Assembly: GCF_009730915.1 (NCBI RefSeq)
Contig: NC_052494.1
Coordinates: forward strand, 744,001-808,000
Reading direction: 5' to 3'
Length of the DNA stretch: 64,000 nucleotides
Origin: Dioscorea cayenensis subsp. rotundata
Taxonomy: Eukaryota; Streptophyta; Magnoliopsida; Dioscoreales; Dioscoreaceae
Shown here in pieces: positions 24,440 through 36,515 of the stretch. The notes below the pieces were generated by a model. It saw only the letters and a program-made list of their open reading frames with translations, did not search any database and was not told the origin of the DNA. Both the position numbers and the translations under genes were made by a program. The stretch's first letter is position 1. Each line of letters begins with the position of its first letter.

Positions 24440-25867
24440 TATATAATTAGTATTTTCGCTTATGAAATAAATTTTTATTATTTTCCATGCTAAAATTAAC
24501 ATAAACTAATTTATAATAAGTACTAAGCAAAGCAATATAATTTTATAAAATAATTAAAAATGTCAAATAAATATACTAAATGTTAGCAATGAAGTTTTAA
24601 CTTTAACAATTCATATGATTATTATTCATAGTATGAGACTACTAACGTATTGGTGATTTGGTATTTATATGAATTAAGTATTATTTAATAAAATGAAATA
24701 TAAACTAGATTAGATATATACACACACTTTAGAGTGGTTAAATGAATCAAAATTAAGTTAATTAGACACTGATCATGAATTAAGATAAAAATAATATACA
24801 TGTATAGATTGCATATGGCCTAAAATTATTTGTAATTGGGTATAATTTTATTTTATTTTTCAAGTAATCCAATTGGAATTCATAGTAAAATTACATACAA
24901 AAGAAAAAATACTATAATTTTATATCATTTAATTTGTAATTAATAGGTAATTAATTTTTCATTAAGCGATACAATTTCAACTATACTTATAATAGTTATA
25001 GATTTTTCATGCAGAAAACTAGCTATAACTCAGTTGAATTAGGGCACTTAGTACTTACGAGTTTGTGGTTTATTTGTTTTTAAAATAAAATATAAATATA
25101 AAAATCATCATGTAATTTTTTTTAAAGAAAACTCACATATACTTTTACCCAATTGATATATAATTTTTTTAATTTAATTTTTAATAAATAAAATTGATGG
25201 ATATGTTTACACAGATAAAAATTATTAGTCATCACTCATCAGAGGTCATTAGTAGAATTTTTAGAAATATAAATTTATGTAAATTTAGAATAAATTAATC
25301 ATTGTTTAATATTTTATTCGTTTCCTTTATTTTGACATGGAGTATACAAACATCAATCTTATGTTTGGGGGATATAATTGTAATTTCAATGCCCAAGGGT
25401 ATATTTGTAATTGTGTGCTTCAAGAGTTATAACAGTGGAGTTATATAAGCACAAAAATTACATTTATACCCTTTTATAATTTGAAAATACAACAGACATA
25501 TGAGTAGTATATATGTCATTCAAATGTTTCTCTAGGGGTACAAAAGTAATTTTTCTCATGGAAACATTAAATCACATCAAACTTTAAAAAAAGGGAAATG
25601 ATATATGTAAATTTTTTTTCTATAAAAGTATATTAGTAATTTTACATAAAGCAAAATTACTTACCTATCCCCATTGAAACATTGATAATTACCAATGTAT
25701 ATAGATAACATACATTATCCTGTGAAGGGGTATATTTGTACTTTAACATTGACAGGGGTATATAAGTAATTTGACTGACAGAGTTCACTGATTCCTCATT
25801 CTCTTCGCGCGCGCGCGCTCTTTGAAGTTTGGGAGCTGTTCTTGGTCTCGCCGGAGAATCGAAGGAG

Positions 25868-28502
25868 ATGGAGAACGAGATGGAGTGGTTTACTTGGGAT
25901 TTGGCCGGGCTTTACAAGAAGGACGGATCACCGGCGACGATTTTCACAGAGACCTCAGAATTTCATCCGGATTCGTTGCCATTGTTGAGGTTTTTATCTT
26001 TTGATTCGTTGTTTTTTTAATTTCTTTTTTGTGATTTGAATCTAGGGTTTTCTGTTGGTTTCCAGAGTTTCTTTTTCTTTTTCTTTTCTAATTGATTGTG
26101 TTCTTGGTTGTTTCTTTGCATTTTCTAGTGCTAATTACTAAAAAAAAAACAGATCTTTTGTTCTTTTTTTTCTCAAAGCGTTCGTTTATTGCGATTTGTG
26201 TTAATTTCTAGGGTTTTTGTTACCTGATTGATGAAATCCTTGGTTGTTTCTTTGGATGTTGTTTTTTGATTCTTTCTAGGACTTGTATATATTTGTTAAA
26301 AAGCAAATCTTGTGGTTCTGTTTCTTAGATTTTAATTTTTCTAATTGATGCTTTCTTTGTGGTTCTTTTTCTATTCTTGGTTTGTTTTCTTGCTAGGGTT
26401 TGTGCAATCTTGAGAAAAAAAATCACATCTTTGATCCAAGTTTTAATCTTCATTCTCTGAGCCTTGTTCCTTTTTATTCCAATTATATCCTTTTTCAATT
26501 GGAATTTATGTAATATGGAAGTCAATTCTCTTGATGAAATTTCCGTTCTTTGGGAAAAATGTTCAGTGGCACAAGTGAACGTGAGGCTCAACGCTATCTT
26601 CAGGTTTGGCACAACAGTTCTTTTTATCTTAATATTAATTTCTTTTATTTATTGTTCTTATGAAAAAAATAATTTATCATGATTTATAATTTATGTCTGG
26701 AAAATGAAATCTAGATTCAGAGCTGTATGTTATTTTGCATTTAGTTGTTTTCAATGCTTGTTGTGTCTTGAAATAATCATTGTTGCTATAAAATTGATAG
26801 TTTCGTATTCATCACAGTATTTCTTTTCATTTTGAAAAATTTACCATGAATTGTAGTTGTTCTTGATGTTGATTATGTAATAACTAAATCATTCTGTGTT
26901 CATTGTCTCAGCAGAATCATTGTTGCCATTAAATTAATACTTTGTATTCGTCATAGTAATCTTATCATTTTGAAAAATTTACCATGAATTGTAGTTGTTC
27001 TTGATGTTGATTATGTAATAACCAAATCATTCTGTGTTCATTATCTCAGATGAATCATTGTTGCCATTAATGTAATAGTTTGTATTTGTCACAGTATTCT
27101 TATCATTTTGAAACATTTACTATAACTCATATTGAAATCTTCAATGGAAATCAGAGCTGCAATCTATCAGGCATGTAGTTGTTTCTTGATGTTGACTGTT
27201 GAGTATGTAATAACCAACAATTATTCTCTGTTCATTATCTCAGCAGAATCATTGTTGCCATGAAAATAATAATTCCTATTTGTTGTAATATTTCTTATCC
27301 TCCTGAGAAACTTACCATAGTTTTGATCTTCAATGAAAATATAATCCAGAACACCAATCGGTAATTCTTTATTCCTTCTGGGTTGCACACTAAATTGCAT
27401 TCTAATTGTTCTCAATATTGATTGTGTAACAACTAACAAGTATCAACTCTGTTCAGTTGTTTCGTCTTAATGTTTGTTATCCTTATGGAATAATTACCAT
27501 GCAACCTAATCTATATCTCATCTTGCATAGTTAGTCGTTCTTTATGTTGATGAATAATAACTGACAATTGTTGGCTCTGTTCAGGATCTCGGAAAAATTA
27601 TTGCTGCCATGGTAGCAGAAAAAATTGCTCCTCAAAACAAATTGTATATTTGGCGAAGAAATTTATGGGCCATCAACATTGTTCTTCATTCGTATTTCGC
27701 AACTTCTGCATCACCTGTTTCCTTTGGTGAAGTACCACTTTTCCCTTCCCTTGATGCCGAAATTTATCCGGGCAGAAAACGTTCGATGCTCTTCTGGTAT
27801 TTTTCTGGATGTGGTCGTTGGATCGATGACATTGAACGATTAGTGTTCCAAGGACATCCTTCATCACCAGAAAGATTACCCTTTCTTTTCTTTATTCGTT
27901 ATACTGCAAAGGTAATAACACATCAGACCTTGCAACTGTCCAATTATTTCAAGCACAAGCTCTGAAATGCACTAAATGGAATTTAGTTCATTGATACAAT
28001 GCGGTTGTTTGAACTTTGATGTGATTATTATATTTCTCTGAAGGTGTGGAATATTTACCAACGCACACGCTTCGAATTGATGAAGACCGAAATTCTTAGG
28101 TCTTGTTCTTTATCGACACTTGCACGTTCGACGGCAACCTCAGATAACTCGCATAGATCTCCTCGATCACCATTCGAAACAAATAAACAATTTGCAGGTA
28201 TCATATGTTTTTTTAATGGTTTTTAGTTTAGAGATAACCATTGAAAGTTCTTTTTTTTTCCCCAATTTCTGTTACTTGTTTATGTAGAATTTCATTCATG
28301 TTTTTCCCTATGCAGAACTTGTGGATGTGTCAGATATTATATCTGTGAGTAACATTTTGTTGAAATTATTATGCAAAGATTAAACTTTAACATCCTTCAG
28401 CAATATATATATATATATATATATATGTAAATATGTTCTTAGGATTGATAAGTGTTTCTTGTTTCCTTGCATTTGCAGCTGTATGAAAGTATGAAGATTT
28501 GA
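25868..28502 (+). CDS. Unrecognised plant protein, tandem copy A (230 aa, 6 exons)
   Basis: Exons: 25868-25989, 26567-26603, 27585-27911, 28044-28197, 28316-28344, 28479-28502. Every phase matches and the sum is 693 nt. The frame of the 37-nt exon 2 is fixed by phase and gives GTSEREAQRYLQ. The protein starts MENEMEWFTWDLAGLY. A central part (about residues 54-165) has IWRRNLWAINIVL and VFQGHPSSPERLP, and the tail is Ser/Thr-rich and ends LYESMKI. No signal peptide and no clear membrane helix are visible. I recognise no domain. It is kept intact in both copies with identical exon phases, which argues for a real, selected gene. The start is the first ATG after a GC-rich leader ('cgcgcgcgcgc' near 25807). 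Confidence 0.75.
26770..27584 (+). repeat. Decayed tandem repeats in intron 2 of copy A, related to the start of exon 3
   Basis: Units of about 135-190 bases recur (matching points near 26777, 26912, 27052 and 27245). Each carries a phrase like 'ttctgtgttcattatctcag' then 'aatcattgttgccat'. The real acceptor and exon 3 start ('ctctgttcag', 'gatctcggaaaa', 'attgctgccatg') look like the last member of the series. Confidence 0.7.
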
Positions 28503-30093
28503 GAGAAAGTTGGTTTTCTGCAGATTATCAAGTAATCAACTTAATTTTCTGCAAATCTATGTGTTGATAAATAAGAATTTTGCATTCAATTTTTGTGCAT
28601 AATAATGCATGCATGCATGCATAATAATAATACAGTTGGTATTCTCATGTTGTATATATCCTTTGCTTAAAATGAATTTGATTTACAATTTGTATTAGTA
28701 CTTCATAAAGAAAGAATACAATATTTGGCCAAGCTTATCTATCTACAACAAGCACATTAATCCAATTATTTGATTTTTGATTGCCAATTAGGTTTATTTT
28801 GACTTCATTGATGAGTTCAATTGGAGTTTAATTGGCTTGATTTCATTAAGGATTCTTCTATATGATATTTTATGTAAATGAAATAGTGTATATAATTTTG
28901 TGAAGGTAAAATCAAGTTCTTATAAATTTTAGACACATAACATGAATTAAGATAAAAATAATATAGTTGAAAAGAATGCGTGTAGCATGAAATTATTGTA
29001 ATTCGGTTTAATTTCAATTATTTATTTATTTTTTTTTCGGGTAATTTAATTAGAATTCACAGTAAAATTACATTCAAGGAAAAAAATACTATAATTTTAG
29101 ATTATTTAATTTGATTTTTTCATTAAGTGATGCAATTTCAGCTATATTTGTAATAATTATTTACATATAAATAGTATTATTTTTATTAATTTCATGTAGA
29201 AAACTAGCCATAATTAAGTTGAATTAGGGCACTTAGCATTTATTTGTCTGTGGTTTATCTATTTATATATATATATATATATATGAATATTAAATTCATC
29301 TGGTAAATTTTCTTTTTAGGGGTTGTTTGGTTCCCCGTATTTCAAATTACAGTGTAAGTCAAATTACAGTGTAAGTCAAATTACTGTATTTTAACTTACA
29401 TGTAGAAAACTAGCCATAATTAAGAAAACTCACAAACTCATAAACTCATATATACTTTTACCCAACTTATTTAAAATACATGAATTATTTTTAAGATTTA
29501 AATTTTTTTTAATGATATCATGGTTTTCTTTTACTCAATTTGACTTTTTTATTAAAAAAAGATTTAATAACATAATTTTATTTATTTAATTTTTCATAAA
29601 TAAAAATTGATGGCTATGTTCAAGAGGAGTCATACAAATACAAAATTACTTTTTCAACCCTATGAAAAACATTAAATTACATATATACCCTTCCATAATT
29701 TGAAGATACAACAGACATTTGGTAGTATATATATGTGATTTAATGTTTCACTGTAGGGGTACAAAAGTAATTTTCTACATGGAAACATTAAATCACATCA
29801 AAAACTTCAAAAAAAATTACAGGGACTGATATATATAAATTATTTTTTCTATATGAGTATATTAGTAATTTTACATAGAACAAAATTACTTATCTACCCC
29901 ACTGAAACATTTATAATTACCAATATTTATCTCTTACATACACCCTCGTGTAAAGGGGTATATTTGTACTTTAACATTGATAGGGGTATATAAGTAATTT
30001 GACTGACAGAGTCCACTGGTTTCTCATTCTCTTCGCGCGCTCGCGCTTTGAAGTTTGGTAGCTGGTCTTGGTCTCGCCGGAGAATCGGAGAAG

Positions 30094-32688
30094 ATGGAGA
30101 ACGAGATGGAGTGGTTTACGTGGGATTTGGCCGGGCTTTACGAGAAGGACGGGTCACCGGCGACGATTTTCACAGAGACCTCCGAATTTCATCCGGATTC
30201 GTTGCCATTGTTGAGGTTTTTATCTTTTGATTCGTTGTTTTTTTTCATTTCTTTTTTCTGTTTTGAATCTAGGGTTTGTTGTTGGTTTCCAGAGTTTCTT
30301 TTTCTTTTTCTTTTCTAATTGATGATGTTCTTATTTGTTTCTTTGCATCTTCTTGTGTTAATTACTAAAAAAAATAAGAACTTTTGTTCTTTTTTTGTAG
30401 AAGCGTTCGTTCATGTTGATTTCTAGGGTTTTTGTTACCTGATTGATGAAATTCTTGGTTGTTTCTTTGGATGCTGTTTTTTGATTCTTTCTAGGACTTG
30501 TATTTATTTCTTAAAAAGCAAACCTTGTGCTTCTGTTTCTTAGATTTTAGTTTTTCTAATTGATGCTTTCTTTGGGGTTCTTTTTCTATTCTTGGTTTGT
30601 TTTCTTGCTAGGGTTTGTGCAATCTTGAGAAAAAAAAAATCACATCTTTGATCCAAGTTTTAATCTTTCATTCTCTGAGTCTTGTTCCTTTTTAATGCAA
30701 TTATATACTTTTTCAATTGGAATTTGTATAATATGGAAGGCAATTCTCTTGATGAAATTTTCATTCTTTGGGACAAATGTTCAGCGGCACAAGTGAACGT
30801 GAGGCTCATCGCTACCTTCAGGTTTGGCACAACAGCTCTTTTTATCTTAATATTTATTTCTTTTATTTCTTGTTCTTATGAAAATACTAATCATGATTTA
30901 TAATTTATGTCTGTAAAATATAATCTAGATCATCAACATGTAAATCTTTAATGCTTCAGAGCTGTATGTTATCTTGCATTTAGTTGTTTTCGATGCTGGT
31001 TATGTAATAACTAACAATTGTTGTGCCTTGAAATAATCCTTGTTGCCGTAAAATTCATAGTTCGTATTCATCACAGTATTTCTTATCATTTTGAAAAATT
31101 TACCATGACTTGTAGTTGTTCTTGATGTTGATTATGTAATAACCAACAATCATTCTCTGTTCATTATCTCAGCAGAATCATTGTTGCCATAAAATTAATA
31201 GTTCGTATTCATCACAGTAATCTTATCATTTTGAAAAATTTACCATGAATTGTAGTTGTTCTTGATGTTGATTATGTAATAACTAAATCATTCTGTGTTC
31301 ATTATCTCAGCAGAATCATTGTTGTCATGAAATTAATAGTTTGTATTGTTCACAGTATTCATATCTTTCTGAAAAATTTACCATAACTTATATTGAAATC
31401 TTCAATGGAAATCAGAGCTGCAATCTATCAGGCATGTAGTTGTTCTTGATGTTGATTATGTAATAACCAACAATTGTTGTCTGTGTATTATCTCAGCAGA
31501 ATCATTGTGGCCATGAAAATAATAATTCCTATTTGTTGTAATATTTCTTACCCTCCTGAAAAACTTACCATAGTTTAGATCTTCAGTGAAAATGAAATCT
31601 AGAACACCAATCCGTAATTCTTTATTCTTTCAGAATCATTGTTAATTCTTTTAACAATTATCATCTTAATATTTGTTATCCTAATGGAAGAATTTCTACA
31701 ATTTATATCTGCAGTTAAAATCATATGCAGAACACTAATCTATAACTCATCTTGCATACTTAATTGTTCATTATGTTGTTGAGTAATAACTGACAATTGT
31801 TAGCTCTGTTCAGGATCTCGGAAAAATCACTGCAGCCATGGAAGCAGAAAAAATTGCTCCTCATCACAAATGGTATATTTGGCGAAGAAATTTATGGGCT
31901 ATCAACATTGTTCTTCGTTCGTATTTGGCAACTTTGGCGAGTTCTTCTGTATCACCTGTTTTCTGTCGCGAAGTACCATTTTTCCCTTCCCTTGGTGCCG
32001 AATTTACTTTGCTCGGGCAACCTGATTTGTTCGTCGGGTATTTGACTCTATGTGCTTATTGGATCCATGACGTTGAACTATTAGTGTTCCAAGGACATCC
32101 TTCATCACCAGAAAGATTACCCCATCTTTTCCTTACTCGTTATACTGCAAAGGTAATAACACATCAGATCTTGCCATTGGTCATCCATTTCAACCACAAG
32201 CTCTGAAATGGAATAACTGGAATTAGTTCATTGATACAATGCAGTTGTTTGAACTTTGATGTGATTATTATCTTTCTTTGAAGGTGTGGAATATTTACCA
32301 ACGAATTGAATCGATGAAGACGGACAGTCTTATGGCTGGTTCTTTATTGCCACTTACACTTCCGACGGCAACCTCAAGTAATTCTCCTCAATCTCCTCAA
32401 ACAGCATTCGGAACTAGTGAACAAGTCACAGGTATTATGTGTTCTTAATGGTTTGTAGTTTAGCGATGACTAGTTAAAGATTTTTCTTTCCCAATTTTAG
32501 TTACTTGTTTAGGTAGAATTTCATTCTTGTTTTTTCCTATGCAGATAGTGTGGATGAACCGGATATTACATCTGTGAGTAACATTTAAACTTTAACATCC
32601 TTTAGAAATTTATATATATATATATCATGATTGATAACTGTTTTTTGTTTCATTGCATTTGCAGATGTTAGAAAGTTTAAAGCTTTGA
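30094..32688 (+). CDS. Unrecognised plant protein, tandem copy B (232 aa, 6 exons)
   Basis: Exons: 30094-30215, 30785-30821, 31814-32152, 32284-32431, 32545-32573, 32665-32688. The phases match and the sum is 699 nt. It is paralogous to the gene at 25868: same exon count, phases and start (MENEMEWFTWDLAGLY), with IWRRNLWAINIVL and VFQGHPSSPERLP conserved. Exon 3 is four codons longer than in A, and exon 4 two codons shorter. The C terminus is MLESLKL. The stretch around residues 115-128 differs completely from A because compensating indels shift its frame. The promoter repeats the same short phrases as A ('ggggtatatttgtactttaa', 'ggggtatataagtaatttga'). Function unknown; a small soluble protein is likely. 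Confidence 0.76.
30960..31813 (+). repeat. Decayed tandem repeats in intron 2 of copy B
   Basis: Same arrangement as in copy A. Units are recognised by 'tctcagcagaatcattgt' near 31167, 31307 and 31493, and a shorter remnant near 31632. The array therefore predates the segmental duplication. Confidence 0.7.
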
Positions 32689-33325
32689 GAGATGGTATTC
32701 TGCAGATTATCTAGTTATCAACTTAATTTCCTCCTGCAGATCTATGTGTTGATAAATAAGAATTTGGATTCATCCTTTGTGCATACATATGGTTTGAGCT
32801 GGTGGTTTTCCATGAACCCTTCCGAACCAGGGCTGCTGCAACTTGATACACATGAAATTTAAAACAATGTCTTCAATTCAATTTTATTTTGACAGCTTTA
32901 TGTTGTATATATCCTTTGTTTTTACCCATTTAAAATACTATACTGCAGACACTATTCCATTTGCCATCAATGGCAACAAATGAATAAAAGAAGAGAAAAT
33001 TCTAATTTTAGTTTTTTACATGGCAGCTTCCCATTTTCTTTATTCTTAATATAAATTTGATTTACAATTTGCATTTACTTCATAAATAGAGAATAAAATA
33101 TTTGGCCAAGCCTATCCACAACACAGGTACACAAATCCAATTATTGATCAACTCTGCCACCAAAGACTTTTCAACAAGACTTTGTGAGCTTGATTGTAGA
33201 GACAGCGTATTTTGATTTCATGGATAAGTTTAATTGCCTAGTTTTCTCAAGAGTTCTTGACTCTGATATTTATGTAAATGAAATAATTTCTCTAATTTTG
33301 TAAATGTAAAATCAAGTTTATAAAC

Positions 33326-34007
33326 ATGATGAAATACAATAAATAAAATGTCAGGCAATAACTTTCAACTAATTTTCTGACCTAATTTTTAATAAGCAAA
33401 TGAAAAATTTTGGACAAGTCCACAGAAATAGTAACTATAATCAAAGAATTTCACCACTAGAGAATATACCACATCACAAAAATTTAGTTCTAAGTTCTAA
33501 CACAATGGCATTCCATATCAGTAACATACTTGAGCATTACCCTGACAAGGCTGTAACTTTAACTACCCATTTCAGAGTAATAGAAAAATAGTAAATAATG
33601 CAATGAAGAAATAGCATGAACCAGTAAGACAATAGAAAATAGCTAAATGTGAATTACCGACAGAATTATACCTGATCAGCTCTCAAAGATGCTCAGCTGA
33701 TGCTAAAAATATTAATTATCATACAGATGAAACCGCTTTTAACTCAAGAGGTAATAAGTTGCATAAATCCTTGCCATGACTGGGAAATCTCCAATCTGAA
33801 TAACAAATATAAGAACATAGAAACAGGTAGTAGTGCCAAAAAGTGAGCAAAACATACCCCATGGTTGATGTGACACAAGCCAAACCATGATAGAAGAAGT
33901 CTTACAACTCTATGTATTTCTCAAGTCTGAAAGAACTCTAAAAGAGCTCCTTGCTGTAGCTCTTAGAAACTCTCACAACTTAAAATCAACTTCCAAAACA
34001 AATAAAT
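33326..34007. other. Intergenic region and 3' UTR of eIF5A
   Basis: The right half (to 34007) probably holds the eIF5A 3' UTR. The left half follows the end of duplication unit B. No other gene is seen. Confidence 0.5.
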
Positions 34008-36119
34008 CTACTTGGGTCCAATATCCTTCAGTGCACATATTTGTTCTTCACCCATGGCACACATGACACTCACAACCAGATCTTTACCTTCTGCAAAACC
34101 TTCTTTGATCTGAGGATAAAGAAAAAGAGTTAAGTCAGGATAAGTGACCAAAAGTAAAGAGGAAAGAGAAAACACCAAAAGTAGCATACACTGATTTCTG
34201 AGAATGCACATCCCATATGCCATTTTGTTTTTCACATCCTCTCTGATTATGTTTGCGCGAGCGCACACACACACACGAGTAAAAGTTTAAAAGACTCAAA
34301 TCAAATCCTCTGATGGATTTGAAATGTTAAAATGATATGCAGAGACCATTACATAACATCATAGTGCAATTGATTGGAAAATCTAGACTGCTAAATAAAC
34401 TACAGCAAGATTTAGCAAAATACTCACATAAGATAAGATAAAATAAAATAAAATAGAAATAAAAATAAAACATCTTGAAAGTTGCTGCACAGGTATAAAT
34501 ACATAGTGTAATGCAAAAATTCACCCATGAAATTAGTTGGAAATTTTCCATTGCCAAAGAGTCCAAAGATGGAAAATGGAATACTACATTAAGTTATATT
34601 ACACACAAATGAGGCTCGAGAGAAAAAATTAACAAAAGTAGCCAAGAAGATGTATCTTGCAAACTCACCTGAGTCAGCAAGGTTTCATCAGTAGGAAGCT
34701 TCAGATCATCTTTGGTGCCACCACTTTCAGTCAGCAGGCTAAGCTGCAGGATCCAGTTATTTTTTCAACCATATATACAAGAAATGAGATGACAAACAAA
34801 GGGGGTGAAAAAAGAAAGAACAGAACATACAAATCCATCCTCAGCTATATCAATCAGCTGATAATCAGTACGAGTAACATGAGGAACCTGTGAGAGACCA
34901 AAAGTAAAACATATTGTAGGCAGTATAAGAAAGGAACACAGAATAATAGGGCAACACGCCACCACCACATTATGAACTTATGATCACAACATGCTTACAT
35001 CACAGTTATGAGAAGAAGGCACAATATCCTCAAGCTTCTTTGCAGTGAAAATGTCTATGCCAACAAAGTGACACTTTGCATGGCCATGCTTACCAGTCTT
35101 TGAGGTAGAAACCTCCACAACCTAGGGCACAAATCACACACAAACTCAACTCTTAGAACAATGTAAGCTTGAAAAACATTAAATTTTATTGTGGAAAGAA
35201 GCTGAAGCAACATTTACAAATATAGAGAATATTCATGAAATGAAACAATAAATTAAAACGAAACAATTTACTGTCTAACAATATACATGATTGGCCAACA
35301 GCAGTGAAAAAATTAACCAAATGAAATTATTTTCTTGATGCCTGAAAATTTTTAAACCCCGCCAGTGGCCGTTAAAGTACAAGTCATCATTAAGTTTGGC
35401 CGCCAAAAGAGAGAAGCATGTTCATGGCTCTTGAAGTATACAAATTTGTTTGTTTTGGCCACTCCAAATAATGTAGACTCACACAAATGTTCCATATGTT
35501 TCGCAGCATAACCGGACACATTGGATAGAGGGGCAAAAAGACAAAGTGAACCATGACCGGAACTTTGGGGTTCCGTAGTGACCTTAACACTTAATTCCAT
35601 TCATGTACTACTTACAAGATACTTGCATCCCTCTGAATTCTCAGTCAAACAACTATTACACCCAAAAAACAAGGCTGAGAAATCTACTAACTTAAATGGA
35701 AGTCAATACTGGAACTTCAATCCACAACAAAAACTCATAAAAAGCCAATTATATCTCAAAAAGGTGATAATTTTATATAAGAGAAAATAAGCACGTATTC
35801 AATCACTTCACCAAAAACAAAAAAGTTTAACCTTCTACATCAAAACATTTCTTTTCCAAAACAAACAAACACTAAATCATAAAACCTTATCATCTTTGAA
35901 TACAAATTAGAGATCTAACCACTAAAAACAGAATCAAACGACAACAAACAACTAAAAACACAAAGAAAAGACTAACATCACAATCCAACAACGAACCTTG
36001 CAAGGCCTGTTCTTGATAACGATGTAGCCATTCTTCCTGATGGTTCCGGCTTGCTGCGGATAGGTCTTCGACGCTCCAGCGTCGGCTTTGGATTCAAAAT
36101 GGTGCTCCTCGTCCGACAT
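34008..36119 (-). CDS. eIF5A: Eukaryotic translation initiation factor 5A (159 aa, 5 exons)
   Basis: Exons on the minus strand: 36119-35997, 35121-34999, 34887-34831, 34743-34669, 34109-34008, giving exactly 480 nt. The factor promotes elongation and termination, especially at proline-rich stretches, and needs hypusine (family knowledge). The hypusination loop [12 protein letters not shown] is present, with the modified lysine at residue 52. The N-terminal SH3-like barrel ([14 protein letters not shown]) and the C-terminal OB fold ([12 protein letters not shown] through ALKDIGPK) are complete. Length is the plant standard. The starting ATG has a purine at -3 and lies downstream of a GC-rich leader. 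The best-preserved gene in the window. Confidence 0.98.
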
Positions 36120-36515
36120 GGCGATGGTTCCTGAGAAACAGACATCGATCGGCGTCAAATCTAGAGATCTAGATCACAGAAAGGAGGAGATTAAGAGGGA
36201 GATTAGCCTAGGGTTAGGGTTTACCCGGTTGCGGAGGCGGCTGCGAGACGAGAGTTCCTCCCCTTCGAGACGGAGGAGGCCCGGATTTGAGATCTAGGGC
36301 TTCGTTCTCTCCCTAAATATCTGTCCAAGTCCGGGATGAATCCTGACCGTTGATTTGTTCCGACAAATGTACGGCCAGATCTTCTTGAAGAGATAACGAT
36401 TGAAGTTTTTTTCCATAAATGTTCGAAATTATTATATACTGAATTTTGCATTTGTACGGGGGGATGTGTGACAAAAAAAATCCAAAACCCGTAGCAATTG
36501 ATTGTTACTTAAATA
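36120..36515 (-). promoter_or_regulatory. 5' leader and upstream region of eIF5A
   Basis: GC-rich transcribed-looking sequence from 36120 to about 36310, with a possible leader splice donor near 36222 ('cgggtaaacc' on the minus strand). No clear TATA box was found. Confidence 0.4.

Larger units (their letters stand above)
24770..28925 (+). repeat. Segmental tandem duplication, unit A
   Basis: Its left part (from 'catgaattaagataaaaata' at about 24773) matches about 28940 onward, and its right part ('tttggccaagctta' and 'gtaaatgaaata', 28715-28925) matches 33100-33325. The whole ~4.15 kb unit, including about 1 kb of promoter, all introns and the 3' flank, is therefore repeated head to tail. 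Confidence 0.85.
28926..33325 (+). repeat. Segmental tandem duplication, unit B
   Basis: Second copy of the unit at 24770-28925, about 4.4 kb. Extra sequence relative to A includes an insertion around 29193-29398 and one downstream of the gene around 32780-33045. Confidence 0.85.

Noticed and set aside
26464-26682. ORF reading NMEVNSLDEISVLWEKCS upstream of the intron 2 donor of copy A
   Set aside because: The phase does not fit exons 1 and 3. The other frame (GTSEREAQRYLQ) with the 'ttcag' acceptor at 26566 joins both sides exactly, and the same holds in copy B.
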